From the NCBI GenBank assembly GCA_030737875.1, contig CM060912.1:456138310-456202309 (forward strand): a DNA stretch of 64,000 nucleotides, read 5' to 3'. Shown in pieces: positions 36,739 through 48,077 of the stretch. A model generated the notes under the pieces. It saw only the letters and a list, made by a program, of their open reading frames with translations, was not told where the DNA came from and did not search any database. Both the position numbers and the translations under genes were made by a program. The number at the start of each line of letters is the position of its first letter. Within the stretch, counting starts at the first letter, position 1. This DNA is from Allium sativum (Eukaryota > Streptophyta > Magnoliopsida > Asparagales > Amaryllidaceae).

Positions 36739-36954
36739 GACACGAGGTTAGGCTCTTTTGTGGTGTAAGACTACCCGGACCCGCCCGACAAATCTAGCTG
36801 CCACAAATGCCAGTCTAATGTGGGAGGTCTTAGGCATAAATTAAATATGTAACAATTGTAAAGACACGAGGTTAGGCTCTTTTGTGGTGTAAGACTGCCC
36901 GGACCCGCCCGGCAAACCCAGCTGCCACAAATGCCAGTCTAACGTGAGAGGTCT
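36739..36954 (+). repeat. Direct duplication in element I LTR (124-bp period)
   Basis: Two copies of GACACGAGGTTAGGCTC with CCCGGACCCGCCCG and CTAATGTGGGAGGTC-like ends (second copy CTAACGTGAGAGGTC). Also present in the 3' LTR at about 57005-57215. Confidence 0.88.
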
Positions 36955-38120
36955 TTATGAGGTTATGGTCTTAATGAATTAAGAAACACTTAACCAGATA
37001 AACATGTAGTGGGGCATGAGGGGTTAAGTGGGTGCCTTGGGTGGCATGTGGAATCTAGTGGGTGCCTTGGATGGCATTGGAAATACGATTATAAACACTT
37101 AACCAAAATTTGAAACATGTAATTGAAACATGAATAAGAAGTGGGTTAAGTGGGATGTACTAGAGGGGACCAAGCTTAGGTGGATAGCTTGTGTCAAGTA
37201 ATGGGGGCCCGTTTCAACCAGTAACCCATACGTATCTTTGTGGGCTCGACCCAAGTCGAGGACGGAACACGCACACTGGGCTTGACTGTAAGAGGCCAAA
37301 CCGGGTTAGCGGTGGCAACGCAAGTCCAACGGGTTCATATGCGTGTGTGGACCCGGGCTGGTAGGTAAGACGTTTTTGCATCGTGTAGGTATAAGCCGTG
37401 CATTCTTGGTGGTATCGGGTTGCCACTTTGGGGAGTGATATACCCCACTGTGGGGCCAGCACGGGTATCTACAAGTTAGGGAGCCGATCGCATGGGGGGT
37501 AGTGGGTACACCTAGTGGAGATAGGGGCAGGCGGCACCTATGAAGGCAGCTAGGGGTGCACGAAACTACCATTATCATTATTAAGTTCTTGTAGGTGGGA
37601 TCAACCTTAGGGTGACTAGTGGTGGTGCAGTATAGCAAATATCTTATAGTGGTGGTGCAGTATAGTAATTATCTTGTAGTGGTTTAGGTGCGCTTTAACG
37701 ATATCGTTGTTCATCTTGTTTCCTTGTTTATTCTGTCATACTCAATTGTTCATAGTCATTTCCATATTTTCCAACTTATGCCTTAGCCTAGTTATTTTGG
37801 TAATTATATTGTTAAAGTTATCGCACTCGCCAGACTTTATGTCTGACCCCCTTTGTTTCCTCCTCTTTTCATCCTTTTCCCCCTAGGTGCTCAGGTTGGA
37901 ACTAGCACCAGTGGAGCTTGATTTTGGACTGCTGTTTCTCTGCTTTTAGAAGATTGCTTGGATCGCTGAAGTAAAGTTCAGCCTCTCTTATTTATGGCTA
38001 TTTTGTATTGGGGATTATGTCTTTCAATTTATGTACTTTGAGTTGGTCAAGATAGATATTATGTACTTTGACTCTGGTTTTGATGATGTAATCAAACATA
38101 TGTGTTTTCCGCTGCAATGA

Positions 38121-38126
38121 AATAAA
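38121..38126 (+). terminator. Candidate polyadenylation signal, element I 5' LTR
   Basis: AATAAA 127 bp before the LTR end. The 3' LTR has it at 58369-58374. Confidence 0.5.
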
Positions 38127-38249
38127 GTTTTAAGTACTGTTTATATCTGTCTTGTTGTTAAGTTTCTGTTCTGTACTCACTTAAAACGCTCCATAGAAGT
38201 TAATGCAGTCCCTTTGTGAGTGACATTAATGTACGTGGGGTGTTACACG

Positions 38250-38261
38250 TGGTATCAGAGA
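38250..38261 (+). other. Element I primer-binding site
   Basis: TGGTATCAGAGA begins two bases after the LTR. It is one base off the canonical TGGTATCAGAGC, probably a later mutation. Confidence 0.88.
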
Positions 38262-38454
38262 TGAAGGTTACCAGAACAGATATGAATTTTGAAAAACTGT
38301 TTTTCAAAACTACTTTTATAAAGAAGTACTTTCAAAAGTATATTTTAAGGAAAGTATTTTCAAGAGAAAAGTATATTTTAGAAATCATAACCCCAAGAGC
38401 CATATATCCTTCCTTCGGTTCTTTTGTATTGAATCTTTCCTTTTTCATTTCAAT

Positions 38455-41400
38455 ATGTCTGGAATTCCCAAGATACCTGAGGGGATAACGATACCAGGGT
38501 GGTTTAGGAGGTATTTGGAGACTAGGGCCACCACTGCAGGTCTAGCAAATGCTCCTCCTCCTCCTCCTCGTGTCGATACTTTCGCGAAGATATATAAGGA
38601 CTTTCGAGCAATGGGTGAAAAACCTTTTCACGGGACGGAGACATTTGTTAAAGCTCATAATTGGCTAAAGGAGGTGGAAGAATTGTTTGGAATCTTTGAA
38701 GTGGATGATGGAAGGAAGGTCCAGCTAGCTGCCTGAATAATGAAGGATGAGGCCTCGTTTTGGTGGGAGGTCACTAATGGGGAACGTCCAGCTGATACAT
38801 GGCCAGATTTTAGGCGGAGGATTGAGGCGAAGTTTCTCTCACGGGCTGAAGAGAATCTATATATGGAAAGGTTTTTGGCACTGAAGCAAGGGAATCTATC
38901 GGTGAAAGAATACATCAACAAATTTAATCAGCTGGTGAGATTTGGTTTGGACTTGGTAAATACTCCAAAAAAGAAGGCTCTAAGATTTGTTAAGGGTTTG
39001 AACGAGCCGCTTCATGGGTTAGCTATGACCCACATTCCCATGGGGGCTACCTTTGAAAGACTAGTTGACATGGCGCTTATGCATGAAGAGGAGAAGGGCG
39101 CCAATGCTAATAAGGCACCCGAGAAGAAAGGGGATCAAAAGAAGCCGCAACAGCAACAACAGAACAAGAAAGGCAGTAAAGGCAACAATGGTAAGGGAAA
39201 GAAAAGATGCTTTAATTGTGGGACACCAGGCCATCTAAGCAACGATTGTAGAAAGAAAAAGAAGACCGGATGTTTCCACTGTGGCGAAGCGGGACATATG
39301 ATCAAGGACTGCCCAAAGTAAGGGCAGTGGGCAGTGTCTACCTCGGGAGGACAGGTGCAGGCTCTTATGGCACCAGGGCAGGCAAGGGGACAAGTTCAGG
39401 CTCTCGTGGTTCCACTGCTGCAAGAACGAGGTAGAGCAATTTCCGTTGAAAGTTTAGTTTTTCTGTTTGATCATCCTGTCCGTACTTTATTTGATTTTGG
39501 CACATCATATTCGTTTATCTCTACATCATTAGTTGAAACACTGCACCTAGATACTAGTCTAGTTACTGTTCCCTTAGCAGTCTCAAATCCTATTGGTGGT
39601 TCGGCTCATCTTTCTATGATCTGTCGGGATTTGAGAGTGTTTATCTTGGACGTTGAGATTGAATGCAACACCTTTGTTCTTGGCTTCATGGGGCTACGAC
39701 TTGATTCTAGGTATGGATTGCCTAACTAGATATGGGGCCATCCTAGATTGTGAAAGAAGGGTAGTTAGATTATTGACTCGTCGTGGAAAGACCCTTGATA
39801 TTTCTTGTGACCCTAGAGGTCCAGTAATGCTTAGCTACCTAGAATCCCTTGACGCATCCGATGATGATTTACATTCTGTTCGCATAGTCCATGAATATGT
39901 TGATGTCTTCGATGAGGTGAGGGGTTTACCCCCAAAACGTGAGATAAACTTTCGAATATATCTAGTAGATAATGCAAAGCCAGTTGCATTTCCAGTGCGC
40001 CACATGGCTCCAAGAGAGAGAAGAGAACTCAGTAAGCAAGTAAAAGAATTGCTTGAGAAGTGGTTCATCAGACGTAGTATATCGGAGTGGGGTGCTCCAG
40101 TAGTATTTTCCACGAAGGCAGATGGGTCCCTTAGACTTTGTGTGGACTATAGGGAACTTAATAGGCTTACTAAGAAGAATTGACACCCACTGCCAAGGAT
40201 TGACGATCTCTTCGATCAGTTAGTTGGCGCCTCAGTGTTTCTGCAGTTGGACTTAGCCATGGGTTTGCATCAGTTGAGAGTGGCTGAGGACAGCATAGAC
40301 AAGAATGCCTTTAGGACTCTAGACATCTTCTTCGAGTGGCTTGTGATGCCCTTCGGTTTGACAAACGCCCCCGCATACTTTGTTGACTTGATGAGTAGGG
40401 TGTTTAGGGAGTACCTCAATAAATTCGTGGTAGTCTTTGTGGACGACATCTTGGTCTTTTCTAAGAGCGAGGAAGAGCATGCCCTACATCTTAGGGAAGT
40501 GTTGGAGACTCTTTGAGCGCATAGCCTTAAAGCTAAATTTTCTAAGTGTCACTTTTGGAGGAAGGAAGTGCGATTCTTAGGGCACGTGGTTTCCAAAGAA
40601 GGGATAGCTATGGATCCCGCGAAGGTAATGGCCATCCAAGATTGGAAGCTCCCTAAAAATGCTACCGAGGTGAGGAGTTTCATAGAGTTGGCTGGCTATT
40701 ATAGGAAGTTTATCAAAGACTTCGCAAAAATATCAGCCCCATTAACGCGCTTGACGAAGAAGAACCTAGTTTTCACATGGGACGTAGATTGTGATGATGC
40801 GTTCCAACGTTTAAAGAGAGCTTTGACCACAGCCCCAGTCTTAGTGTTGCCAGATGGGAGTAAGCCATTTACCGTTTATACTGATGCTTGTGGGACAGGA
40901 CTAGGGCGCAGTCTTAATACAAGAGGGAAGGGTAATAGCCTATGGTGGAAGGCAGCTGAGAGTGCATGAAAGAAATTACCCTACACATGACCTAGAGTTG
41001 GCCGCTATTGTTTTCGCGCTTAAGTCTTGGCGTCATTATCTTCTTGGCGAGAAATTCGAATTGTTCACTAACCACAAGTCGCTAAAATACTTGTTCTCTC
41101 AGAAGGACTTGAACTTAAGGCAGAAGAGGTGGATGGAATTCTTAGCATCCTACGATTTCGAGATAGCATATACCCCTAGCAAGGGTAACGTGGTGGTAGA
41201 TACCTTAAGTAGAAAAAGTTTATCCTTGAGTCCGTTGTTTGTTGAGTGGCAAAGTTTAGAGTTCATCTCTGCGTTTGACTTTAGACCTTCCATTGACTTC
41301 ATACCCGGTTTGGTAGCATCCTTAGAGGTCAGACCTACGCTTTTGGGATGGATTGGTGAGGCACATCGAGATGACCCGCAGTTGGTTGAGTTAGTAGAAA

Positions 41401-42815
41401 AGCTCAAAAGAGGGGAGTCATCGAGCCATTTCCGTAGGTATACCCTAGATGATAAGGGTTGGTTACGTAGGGATGGTAGACTTTGTGTACCACAGGACGA
41501 GAATTTGAAGAAGGACATTCTTGATGATGCACATCGTTCGAAGATGACCATCCATCCCGGCGGGGACAAGATGTATATGGACATGAGACGAGTTTACTTT
41601 TGGGCCGACATGAAGAAGGATGTGGCCGAGTTTGTCGCTAGATGCTTGGTGTGCCAACAAGTAAAAGCAGAGCAAAAGAAGCCCGGTGGATTGCTACACC
41701 CATTGGAGGTCCCACAATGGAAGTGGGAAAGCATCTCGATGGATTTCGTTGATGGGTTACCGAGATCGAGGAAGGGTAATACGGGGATTTGGGTTGTGGT
41801 AGACAAACTTACTAAGAGCACCCATATCATTCCCGTGAAGAGTAAGAGGAATGCTCCATGGTTAGCCTCCGTATACATTCGAGAGATAGTTCATTTGCAC
41901 GGTGTTCCATCTAGCATAGTGAGCGACCGCGATCCTTTTTTTACTAGTGAATTTTGGAAAAGCTTGCAAGAAGCGGTAGGGACTCAGTTATGTTTGAGCA
42001 CCGCATATCATCCTCAGACGGACGGCCAGACCGAGAGGGTGAATCATATTCTAGAGGACCTATTGAGGTTGTGTGTCTTAGACTTCGGAGGTACATGGGA
42101 AGAAGATCTTCCGTTGGTGGAGTTCGCATATAATAACAGCTTTCATTCTAGCATTGGCATGGCACCGTTCGAGGCTCTTTATGGAAGGCCGTGTCGTTCG
42201 CCTACATGTTGGTGGGAGTCTACGGATAAGATCTTACTTGGGCCCAATATGATTAGACAGACTTCGAAAAAGATCGATTTGATTCGAAGGAGGATGAAGA
42301 CGGCGCAAGATAGGAAGAAATCTTATGCGGACAAGAGGAGGACAGATCTCGAGTTTGATATTGGGGACATGGTCTTTGTCAAGGTTTCTCCATTACAGAA
42401 CGTCGTTCTCTTTGGGTCCGTTGGGAAGTTAGCACCAAGGTTCGAAAGGCCGTTTCCTATTAAGGAGAGAATTGGGCAGATGGCGTATAGAGTGGAGTTG
42501 CCCGAGAGACTTAGTGGTGTACACGATGTATTCCATGTATCACATTTGAGGAAGTGCTTGCACGAGACCGCGGAAGTGGTAGAGCCTAGATTGCTTAGAG
42601 AGGTGGAGATCGAGCGTGATGTGACGATTCGACGAGCTCCTATGCGCATTCTTGGGTCGGAGATTAAGAAGTTGAGGAATCGAGAGGTCAAGCTAGTCAA
42701 AGTGGAATGGGTAGATGATGAAAGCAACGCTACTTGGGAGACGGAAGAGAAGATGTGTTCGTTGTACCCTTTTCTTTTCGAGGGTATGTCTTTTAATTTC
42801 TCCTTTATCACATAG
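38455..42815 (+). pseudogene. Element I gag-pol, multiply disrupted
   Basis: Collinear with the intact polyprotein at 48078-52424. Gag: retrotransposon-gag core and two zinc knuckles (CFNCGTPGHLSNDC, CFHCGEAGHMIKDC). Pol: protease with DFGTS in place of DSGAS; RT with FVDDIL; RNase H; integrase HHCC and catalytic residues; chromodomain-like tail. Breaks relative to element II: stop TGA at 38734 where element II has Trp; stop TAA at 39319; one-base insertion near 39690; stop TGA at about 40181; stop TGA at about 40514; one-base insertion near 40905. The last 617 codons from 40962 (rest of RNase H plus integrase) remain open. It cannot make a polyprotein. Confidence 0.94.
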
Positions 42816-43383
42816 CTTGTACTTATCTTATCTTTAGTATGTCCTCTCGCTAGTATCTTTGACCTTTAAATAGGGTAATCCTATGGTTGAAACATGTGTT
42901 TGAGACATGTTATGGATGATGGATGCATGTGGATGCAAGTGTTTGCTAGTGGTTTTTCGTGGATGCATATGCACACACTTTAGGCACTAGATCGACTCAG
43001 TCACTTCATATTGCATATTGCATAAAAATGTGTGTACATATTTAAATAAGGGATGTATAATGGTTGTACCATCATATGGATGTTGCATTTTGGTGAATGG
43101 TTGTGCACACATGTAGAAATAATATGTATCGATAGGATTCTTTCGCATACATAATGGACACATGGCACTATCATGGTTTGCATTAAGGAGGTCAACTGAA
43201 TCAATAGACCCCCTAATTTTGCATTAGATAAGGAACATATACACACACCTCTTGCATATGTTCATACAGCATTAGGAATTTATAAGGACAATGGATGCCT
43301 GTGTTTGATGGTTGAGTAGATGGTTGTTTGGATGTTAGGATATGCATTCTCCTTAACTTGGAGATTTCAGTGGCGAAATCCTT
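42816..43383 (+). other. Element I 3' untranslated region
   Basis: Non-coding, similar to 52425-52957 in element II (shared GGAGGTCAACTGAATCA and GTGTTTGATGG segments). It leads to the purine tract. No other feature seen. Confidence 0.75.
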
Positions 43384-43397
43384 TAAGGAGGGGAGAA
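43384..43397 (+). other. Element I polypurine tract
   Basis: TAAGGAGGGGAGAA directly precedes the LTR terminus TGTAACACCCC. Confidence 0.88.
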
Positions 43398-44675
43398 TGT
43401 AACACCCCGGATTTATGAATAATCGAATTAACTAAATTAAAGAATAATTAATCTCAGACGTGAGAATTAAGGGAAATGGGTTACGCCATTGTGTTCGTCT
43501 TGGAATTCTGGTCAAGATAGAATCCGAGTTTGCGTAAAATGGATATCGGATGAAGGAGATATGGACGAGCAAAGTCAAGAGAGAAAATAGAAAAAGAAGG
43601 AGGATCACACTGGCGCACTTGGGAAGTGCGCCAGTACAAATTTGCATTAGCGCACTTCCCAAGTGCGCCCAGGTCGATAGAACCTGCACAGCTTTCTGGT
43701 TCAATCTGACCCATGTTGTGACTCATTGCTGAGTCCTTTCTGACTCCTTGCTGAGTCATTAGGGCTGAGGTGTCACCCTATTCCGATTGAATGGTTTTGA
43801 TTAACCCTAACATCATCCGATGACTATAATTAAAATAAAATTCTATATAAGCATGGGTAGACTCAAGCCCTAAATCAAAATAAAAACTGAGACTATAGTC
43901 GTTATGCTGTCATCTTATAACCTAGAGTAGCCGCCACCAATTAAAGAGGAAGAACAACAAATCAAATCAGTCCTATTCAACCCTAATCTAAATAACAACG
44001 AATCTTCTTCAAAGGCGAGCTAATACAACTTCAGAATTCAGAACTCAAGACCTTCTTTGAGTTGTGAGTTCGATAATTTTAATAATATAATTAGTAATTT
44101 AATTGGATTAAGTTAAGATGCAGATTATATGGTGATGTTGTGAATTATTGACCGCATGTTATCATTTATGTTGTAATTACGTGATGTTATCATTTATGTG
44201 GTAAATTCTATGATGCTATGTTGTGATGTTATCATCTATGTTGTGATCTATGATGCTATCATCTATGTTGTAATTCTAAGATTGGCTTATGTATAATAAA
44301 ATCATCATGTTGTTCATATGCTAGTTTGGTTATGTTGATTCATGTGATAAATCATATGTACTTATGCAAGTTAGGATGTTAATTAAGACATGGATCATAT
44401 GATTAGTAAAAATTATCTACAACTTTACATGACATCTATTTTAGATCTAAAGATAGGCTATGACATGTGTGAGTTATATGCCAAATTCTACATGCTAGTT
44501 TACATGTTTAGATGTAAATCTACACCATTGTTATGTTGCATAAATCACATATGCAAGTTTATATAAATGAGTTTGGAATATGAATCATGTTATGCAATTT
44601 TATGGTTATTGCCTATGCAAGTTTACACCTTTAGATGTGGATCTATGACATACATGATTTATGCAAGTTTGTGAC
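43398..44675 (+). repeat. Element I 3' LTR, first part
   Basis: Matches 34998-36287 of the 5' LTR and ends at GTGAC, where element II is inserted. Confidence 0.95.
44671..44675. repeat. Target-site duplication of element II, left (GTGAC)
   Basis: Recurs at 56549-56553. The 5' LTR of element I shows the unoccupied site (TTTGTGACCATCAAG). Confidence 0.95.
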
Positions 44676-44975
44676 TGTAACACCCCGAGAATTCTATAAC
44701 TGTGAAATTCATGAATTAAAGTATAATCAAATTCAAATCAAAGAACTAAGGGAAACGGGATACGCCATTGCGTTCGTCTCGGAAAATACGCGAAATAGAG
44801 TCCGAGTTTTCGAAAAACGGAGTCCGTATGAAGAAGATATGGCCTTCGGAAGTTTTGAATTAAATTTAAAATTCAAACAGAATAAAATAATTAAAAATGG
44901 GGCCCAATGGGCCAGGGCGGATAAACACCCGCCTAGGCCACCCAGGTCGACTGGGCTGTCGACCTGGGCTACCCA

Positions 44976-45007
44976 TGTCGACAGGGCTGTCGACAGCCCT
45001 GTCGACA
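44976..45007. repeat. Perfect 32-bp palindrome with GTCGAC sites in element II U3
   Basis: TGTCGACAGGGCTGTC and its exact reverse complement are joined head to head. Further GTCGAC copies lie on both sides (44947-45019). Also present in the 3' LTR at 53632-53663. Confidence 0.93.
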
Positions 45008-45184
45008 GGGGTGTCGACCTGGTCGAGCCCAGTCAACCTGGCTGGCCAGGTCTGTGTTTGGTCGAATTTCTGTGGTCTGCTTTGTCACTAGGGCTAGGTG
45101 GCAAGTCCTAATTGGTCTCTCTATCTAATGAATGGCTATGATCAATCCAAGCAACATCAAGGGTCCTAATCAATTCCTAACCTC

Positions 45185-45192
45185 TATATAAA
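45185..45192 (+). promoter_or_regulatory. Candidate TATA box of element II 5' LTR
   Basis: CCTCTATATAAACAACCC, 509 bp from the LTR start. The identical sequence is retained at 53841-53848 in the truncated 3' LTR. Confidence 0.6.
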
Positions 45193-45929
45193 CAACCCTA
45201 GACTAAACCCTAATCTATTCATTCAAAATTAAGAACATAGCCGCCATGTTGCTGAGGAACGACTAAGAGTAGCCGCCGACTAGAGAGAGAATTAGAAAGA
45301 AAGTTCTAAAGCCTAAAGCAATTCAAGCAACCTAAAGCCAATCAATTCAACAAAGGAATCATATCTCTTAATTAGAGAATTCGCCGCAACCATTGTAAGT
45401 AGAGTATTACTTTGGTATGAATAAACAATTGTGTTAGTTTGTATGCTTGAATTGTGGCAATAAATTTATTCATATTTGTGCGTTCTTATCAATTTGAAAT
45501 ATTATATACGTTTGGATATTTATGAATTATGTTATTCATGTTATAAAGAACTACATGCGGTAGTTCTTTGCAAGTATACGTTTGGAATATTTCGCAAATC
45601 ATGTAATCCATGTTGAAGCTACATGTATGTAGTTGATTTAAATTTATGCAAGTTTGGGGTTTTGCTTCTATGCCACCATGATGTATATTTTTGTGCATAA
45701 ATCAGTTTGTAAGTAATTGGAATAAGTTTGGTTATTATAATCCATAGGAAATTATGTTGAGAATTTGGCATCATGTATTAAGCCATACTTTTGTACTAGA
45801 AAACCTATTTGCAAACTTATGAATATGGCTAGGCTATGAATGATATTTGGCATAATTGAAATCCATAATTAAGTCTATCTTGTTTATAAGAATTATATGA
45901 TGACATATGTGGTACATGGCTAGGTTAGG

Positions 45930-46121
45930 TTCATGCTAGAAGTATTTATGCCATGCTTATGTTTGACATTATGCTATGTTCATGCTAGAAGTATTTATGC
46001 CATGCTTATGTTTGACATTATGCTATGTTCATGCTAGAAGTATTTATGCCATGCTTATGTTTGACATTATGCCATACTTATGCTAGAAATATTTATGCCA
46101 TGCTTATGTTTGACATTATGC
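45930..46121 (+). repeat. 49-bp tandem repeat, about four copies
   Basis: The unit begins TTCATGCTAGAAGTATTTAT and ends in a GACATTATGCTATG-type segment. The fourth copy is diverged. The same array is at 54586-54778 in the 3' LTR. Confidence 0.93.
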
Positions 46122-46567
46122 CTAAATAAGAATATAGGTTCATGTTGTAGTTAAACCTATGCAAGTTCACATGCTTTGATTCATGTCACCTATGTTGCCA
46201 CTATGCAAGTACACCAGTTTCTATTTTGTATTTCCAACGTCGTATTGCAAGTTCATGCGCTCACTTTCCCCTCTTTGTGTATACGCCATAAGCCTCCCCT
46301 TTTCGCAATGGCTAAATTGGGCTTTAAAAGGCTAAGCCCAATATATATATATAAACGGACGTGTAAAACGGGGGAAAATAACATTGGGTTAAAAATTAAT
46401 TAATGAATGAAAATATAGAATAGAAGGGCCCAAGTTCAAGTATGGGTTGGGCCCGTGATCGGTGTAACCTTTACACCATTAACTTAATAATGGGCCGCAA
46501 ATATTTACATATAAGAAATAAAGAAGAATGACAAGATATGTAAATGTAGAACATACGATGTGTTTAA

Positions 46568-46769
46568 CCCGAGGTTGGATTGAGTTGTGATGTAAACCTG
46601 CCCGGAACCGCCCGGCTGTCCAGTAGTCACAACAATACCTATCCAATGTGGGAGGTTAAACATGGAGCCCAGCAAGGACCTGAGGTTAGACTGAGTTGTG
46701 GCGTAAGACTGCCCGGAACCAACCGGCAACAGGCAGCCACAAAAATACCTGTCTAATGTGAGAGGTCAG
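46568..46769 (+). repeat. Direct duplication in element II LTR
   Basis: Two copies containing GAGGTT(G/A)GA, GCCCGGAACC and CCAATGTGGGAGGT- or CTAATGTGAGAGGT-type ends. Related units lie in element I and in the minus-strand LTR. Confidence 0.85.
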
Positions 46770-47746
46770 GGCCTTAATAAGACAATTAAGGCTGAGTCAG
46801 GATGGTTAGGATTAAGTGAACTAAAGACTTAATCAAAATGGAACATGCTAAACTAAACGGACTGGTGGGGTTAGGTTAGGAAACACTTAACCAACTTGGC
46901 ATGTTGGCTAGAGATAGAAAACCTAGTAACGGGGGACCCTTTTCAGCAGTAACCCTAAAAGGTGTATCAGGATACCCTGAAACTAGGCAGGGTGGGGCAC
47001 GATTACTGGGCTGATTGTAAGAGGTCAAAGCGACGGCGGTGTAGCAGTGTAGGTTCTAACGGAGTGCGGGCGTGCACACACTCCGGCGCAGAAAAATAAG
47101 GCACTGGACACCAGTAGCATACCTGTGCACTCTAAGGTTGTGTCGGGTTGCCACTATGGGACTTGATACACCCCATGGTGGGACCAGCATAGGTAACTAC
47201 AGACATCGGGGGCCGTAAGACACATGTAACTATGCGAGTAGGAGCCGATCATCATAGAATGGATCACATCACCCCGATTATGGGGTGTAAATTGGAAACT
47301 AGTTTATATGGGTTTAGAGAATAACATGGGGTACGATAGTATATTCGACCCTAGACAACTTAACCAAGTTTATAGTGCATGCCCACTTGTTTATACTTAA
47401 CATACCCAGTTCTTTATTCATAGACAAAATAGTACTAGACTTACTCAGGCTTTATGTCTGACTCTACTTTTCTTTCGTCTTCTTTCTTCCGTTCCCCCCC
47501 CCCCCAGGTCCTCAGGGAGGGAACACAGCAGCTTGACCTACCTCAACATCCAGCTTGAAGAAGAGAAATGTATTGCTTGGACTTTCCTGTTTTGAACTAT
47601 GGCTTTGGACAATCCACTATGGGGCTTTTGCAGTTTATCTATGTTTTATTTATGCTTCTTTAAATAATGTACTCAAGACAGATTATGAAAGTGTTATGTT
47701 ATGTTTTTGGAAAGGATGTTGTTGTAACACGTATTTGACTTTATGA

Positions 47747-47752
47747 AATAAA
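47747..47752 (+). terminator. Candidate polyadenylation signal, element II 5' LTR
   Basis: GAAATAAAAG with TTTGTTGTT downstream, 137 bp before the LTR end. The functional copy would be 56407-56412 in the 3' LTR. Confidence 0.55.
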
Positions 47753-47890
47753 AGTTTGTTGTTCTTCCGCTGTTTACAAATATGTGTTCTTATATCTGTC
47801 TTGTATATCTGTGACTTGTACTTATAAACCTCCACCAAAATTAGGGCATTCCCTTTGAGAGTGACCCTAACGGAGGTGGGGTGTTTCACT

Positions 47891-47902
47891 TGGTATCAGA
47901 GC
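47891..47902 (+). other. Element II primer-binding site (initiator-Met type)
   Basis: TGGTATCAGAGC, two bases after the LTR end. A 175-bp leader follows before the gag start codon. Confidence 0.95.
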
Positions 47903-48077
47903 ATAGGTTTACCAGATAAGATAAAAAGTTTTGAAAAATTATTTCCAAAAAGGAAATTTAAAGAAGCATTTTTAAAAGAAAAATATTATTTTATTTTAAA
48001 AAGGCAAAAGTCCACTCCCCAAAGCCATAGGAACTATCTCTTATCCTTCGTTTTGAATCTATCCTTTTTGTTTCAGC

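Larger units (their letters stand above)
34998..38247 (+). repeat. Element I 5' LTR (3250 bp)
   Basis: TGTAACACCCCG to GTGGGGTGTTACA. It contains paired hairpins at 35210-35270, TATATA at 35457, ATGCAAGTT-type repeats at 35970-36410, a duplicated 124-bp unit at 36739-36954, a pyrimidine-rich acceptor-like CCCCCTAG at 37879-37886 and AATAAA at 38121. Confidence 0.95.
45395..47507 (+). other. Putative leader intron within element II LTR
   Basis: The consensus donor GTAAGT lies about 200 bp after the TATA box; a strong polypyrimidine tract ends in CCCCCAG|GTCCTCAGG. Element I has GTGAGT at 35674 and CCCCCTAG|GTGCTCAGG at 37886 in matching places, and the exon after it is conserved. The length would be 2113 nt. 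Splicing itself is not demonstrated by the sequence. Confidence 0.35.
44676..47888 (+). repeat. Element II 5' LTR (3213 bp)
   Basis: TGTAACACCCCGAG to GTGGGGTGTTTCA. Inside: GTCGAC-rich palindrome at 44976, TATA at 45185, donor-like GTAAGT at 45395, 49-bp tandem repeats at 45930-46121, duplicated CCCGGAACCGCCCGG unit at 46568-46769, poly-C/CAG acceptor-like tract at 47494-47507, AATAAA at 47747. Confidence 0.95.

Noticed and set aside
42323..42811. 162-codon minus-strand ORF
   Set aside because: A shadow of the integrase end of element I, as are the other long antisense ORFs over both gag-pol regions.
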